Positions 63,928 through 64,000 of a DNA stretch of 64,000 nt are shown piece after piece (positions within the stretch are counted from its first letter, which is position 1; each line of letters opens with the position of its first letter). The translations under genes and the position numbers were made by a program. Source of the stretch: Thioclava pacifica DSM 10166 (lineage in GTDB: Bacteria; Pseudomonadota; Alphaproteobacteria; Rhodobacterales; Rhodobacteraceae); assembly GCF_000714535.1 (NCBI RefSeq), contig NZ_AUND01000002.1, positions 46,224-110,223 of the forward strand, given 5' to 3'. The notes below the pieces were generated by a model that was not told where the DNA came from, did no database searches, and saw only the letters and a list, made by a program, of their open reading frames with translations.

Positions 63928-64000
63928 ATGGCCGCAACTGAAATCGACCCGAGTTTTCTGCTTATTTCCGACCGGGAGAGATCGCGTCCCAAGAAGTGGT
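63928..64000 (+). CDS. 5' end of an ORF cut by the window edge
   Basis: ATG at 63928 with AAAGGGAG nine bases upstream; 24 codons are visible (MAATEIDPSFLLISDRERSRPKKW). It diverges from the XRE gene. The visible part shows no domain, so it is only called a cargo gene of the putative element. Confidence 0.55.
   Translation, partial: MAATEIDPSFLLISDRERSRPKKW

Overview
The window looks like a chromosomal segment of a Rhodobacteraceae-type alphaproteobacterium. It is GC-rich and dense with overlapping genes, and it carries two housekeeping runs typical of that group: a small ORF, murA, DUF2948, hisD, UPF0262 and a LMW-PTPase-like gene (51.7-56.0 kb), and infA, maf, an RNase E/G gene, yacG and tRNA-Phe (59.7-61.9 kb). 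Taxonomy is inferred from gene content only.

Region 1 (1-9.6 kb) is a catabolic island. A leftward operon encodes an acylating aldehyde dehydrogenase, a sugar isomerase/epimerase-type TIM barrel and an HMG-CoA-lyase-type aldolase. A divergent LysR regulator, a DctP-Q-M TRAP importer and a shikimate-dehydrogenase-like oxidoreductase follow. A divergent pair of GntR/FCD regulators closes it, and the second regulator looks eroded. The substrate is unknown.

Region 2 (9.8-25.5 kb) is the most striking part. Fourteen consecutive leftward genes have short gaps or overlaps: cytochrome P450, 3Fe-4S ferredoxin, ferredoxin reductase, two glutamine-synthetase-like ligases, a PAS protein, a sigma-54 enhancer-binding protein, a Pot-type ABC importer (binding protein, ATPase, two permeases), a PuuC-like aldehyde dehydrogenase, a class I glutamine amidotransferase and an RpoN paralogue. 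A good -24/-12 promoter lies just upstream of the P450 gene. I read this as a self-contained sigma-54 regulon for amine uptake and gamma-glutamyl-type amine degradation, with P450 chemistry in place of the usual oxidase.

Region 3 (25.8-30.2 kb) holds a decayed IS3-family element (IS407-like, 4-bp target duplication, terminal inverted repeats), tRNA-Arg(TCT), an acetyltransferase, a transglutaminase-like protein and a divergent GAPDH.

Region 4 (30.2-51.4 kb) is a two-partner secretion locus: IalB-like protein, TpsB transporter, second IalB-like protein, then a 5,960-residue TpsA exoprotein of 17.9 kb, followed by an intrinsic terminator.

Region 5 (51.5-64 kb) is core chromosome: tRNA-Thr, cell wall, histidine and translation genes. 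An AT-rich TnpB insertion interrupts it at about 57.9-59.6 kb. After tRNA-Phe a tyrosine integrase, an XRE regulator and a cut-off ORF mark the left edge of a probable integrated element that continues past the window.
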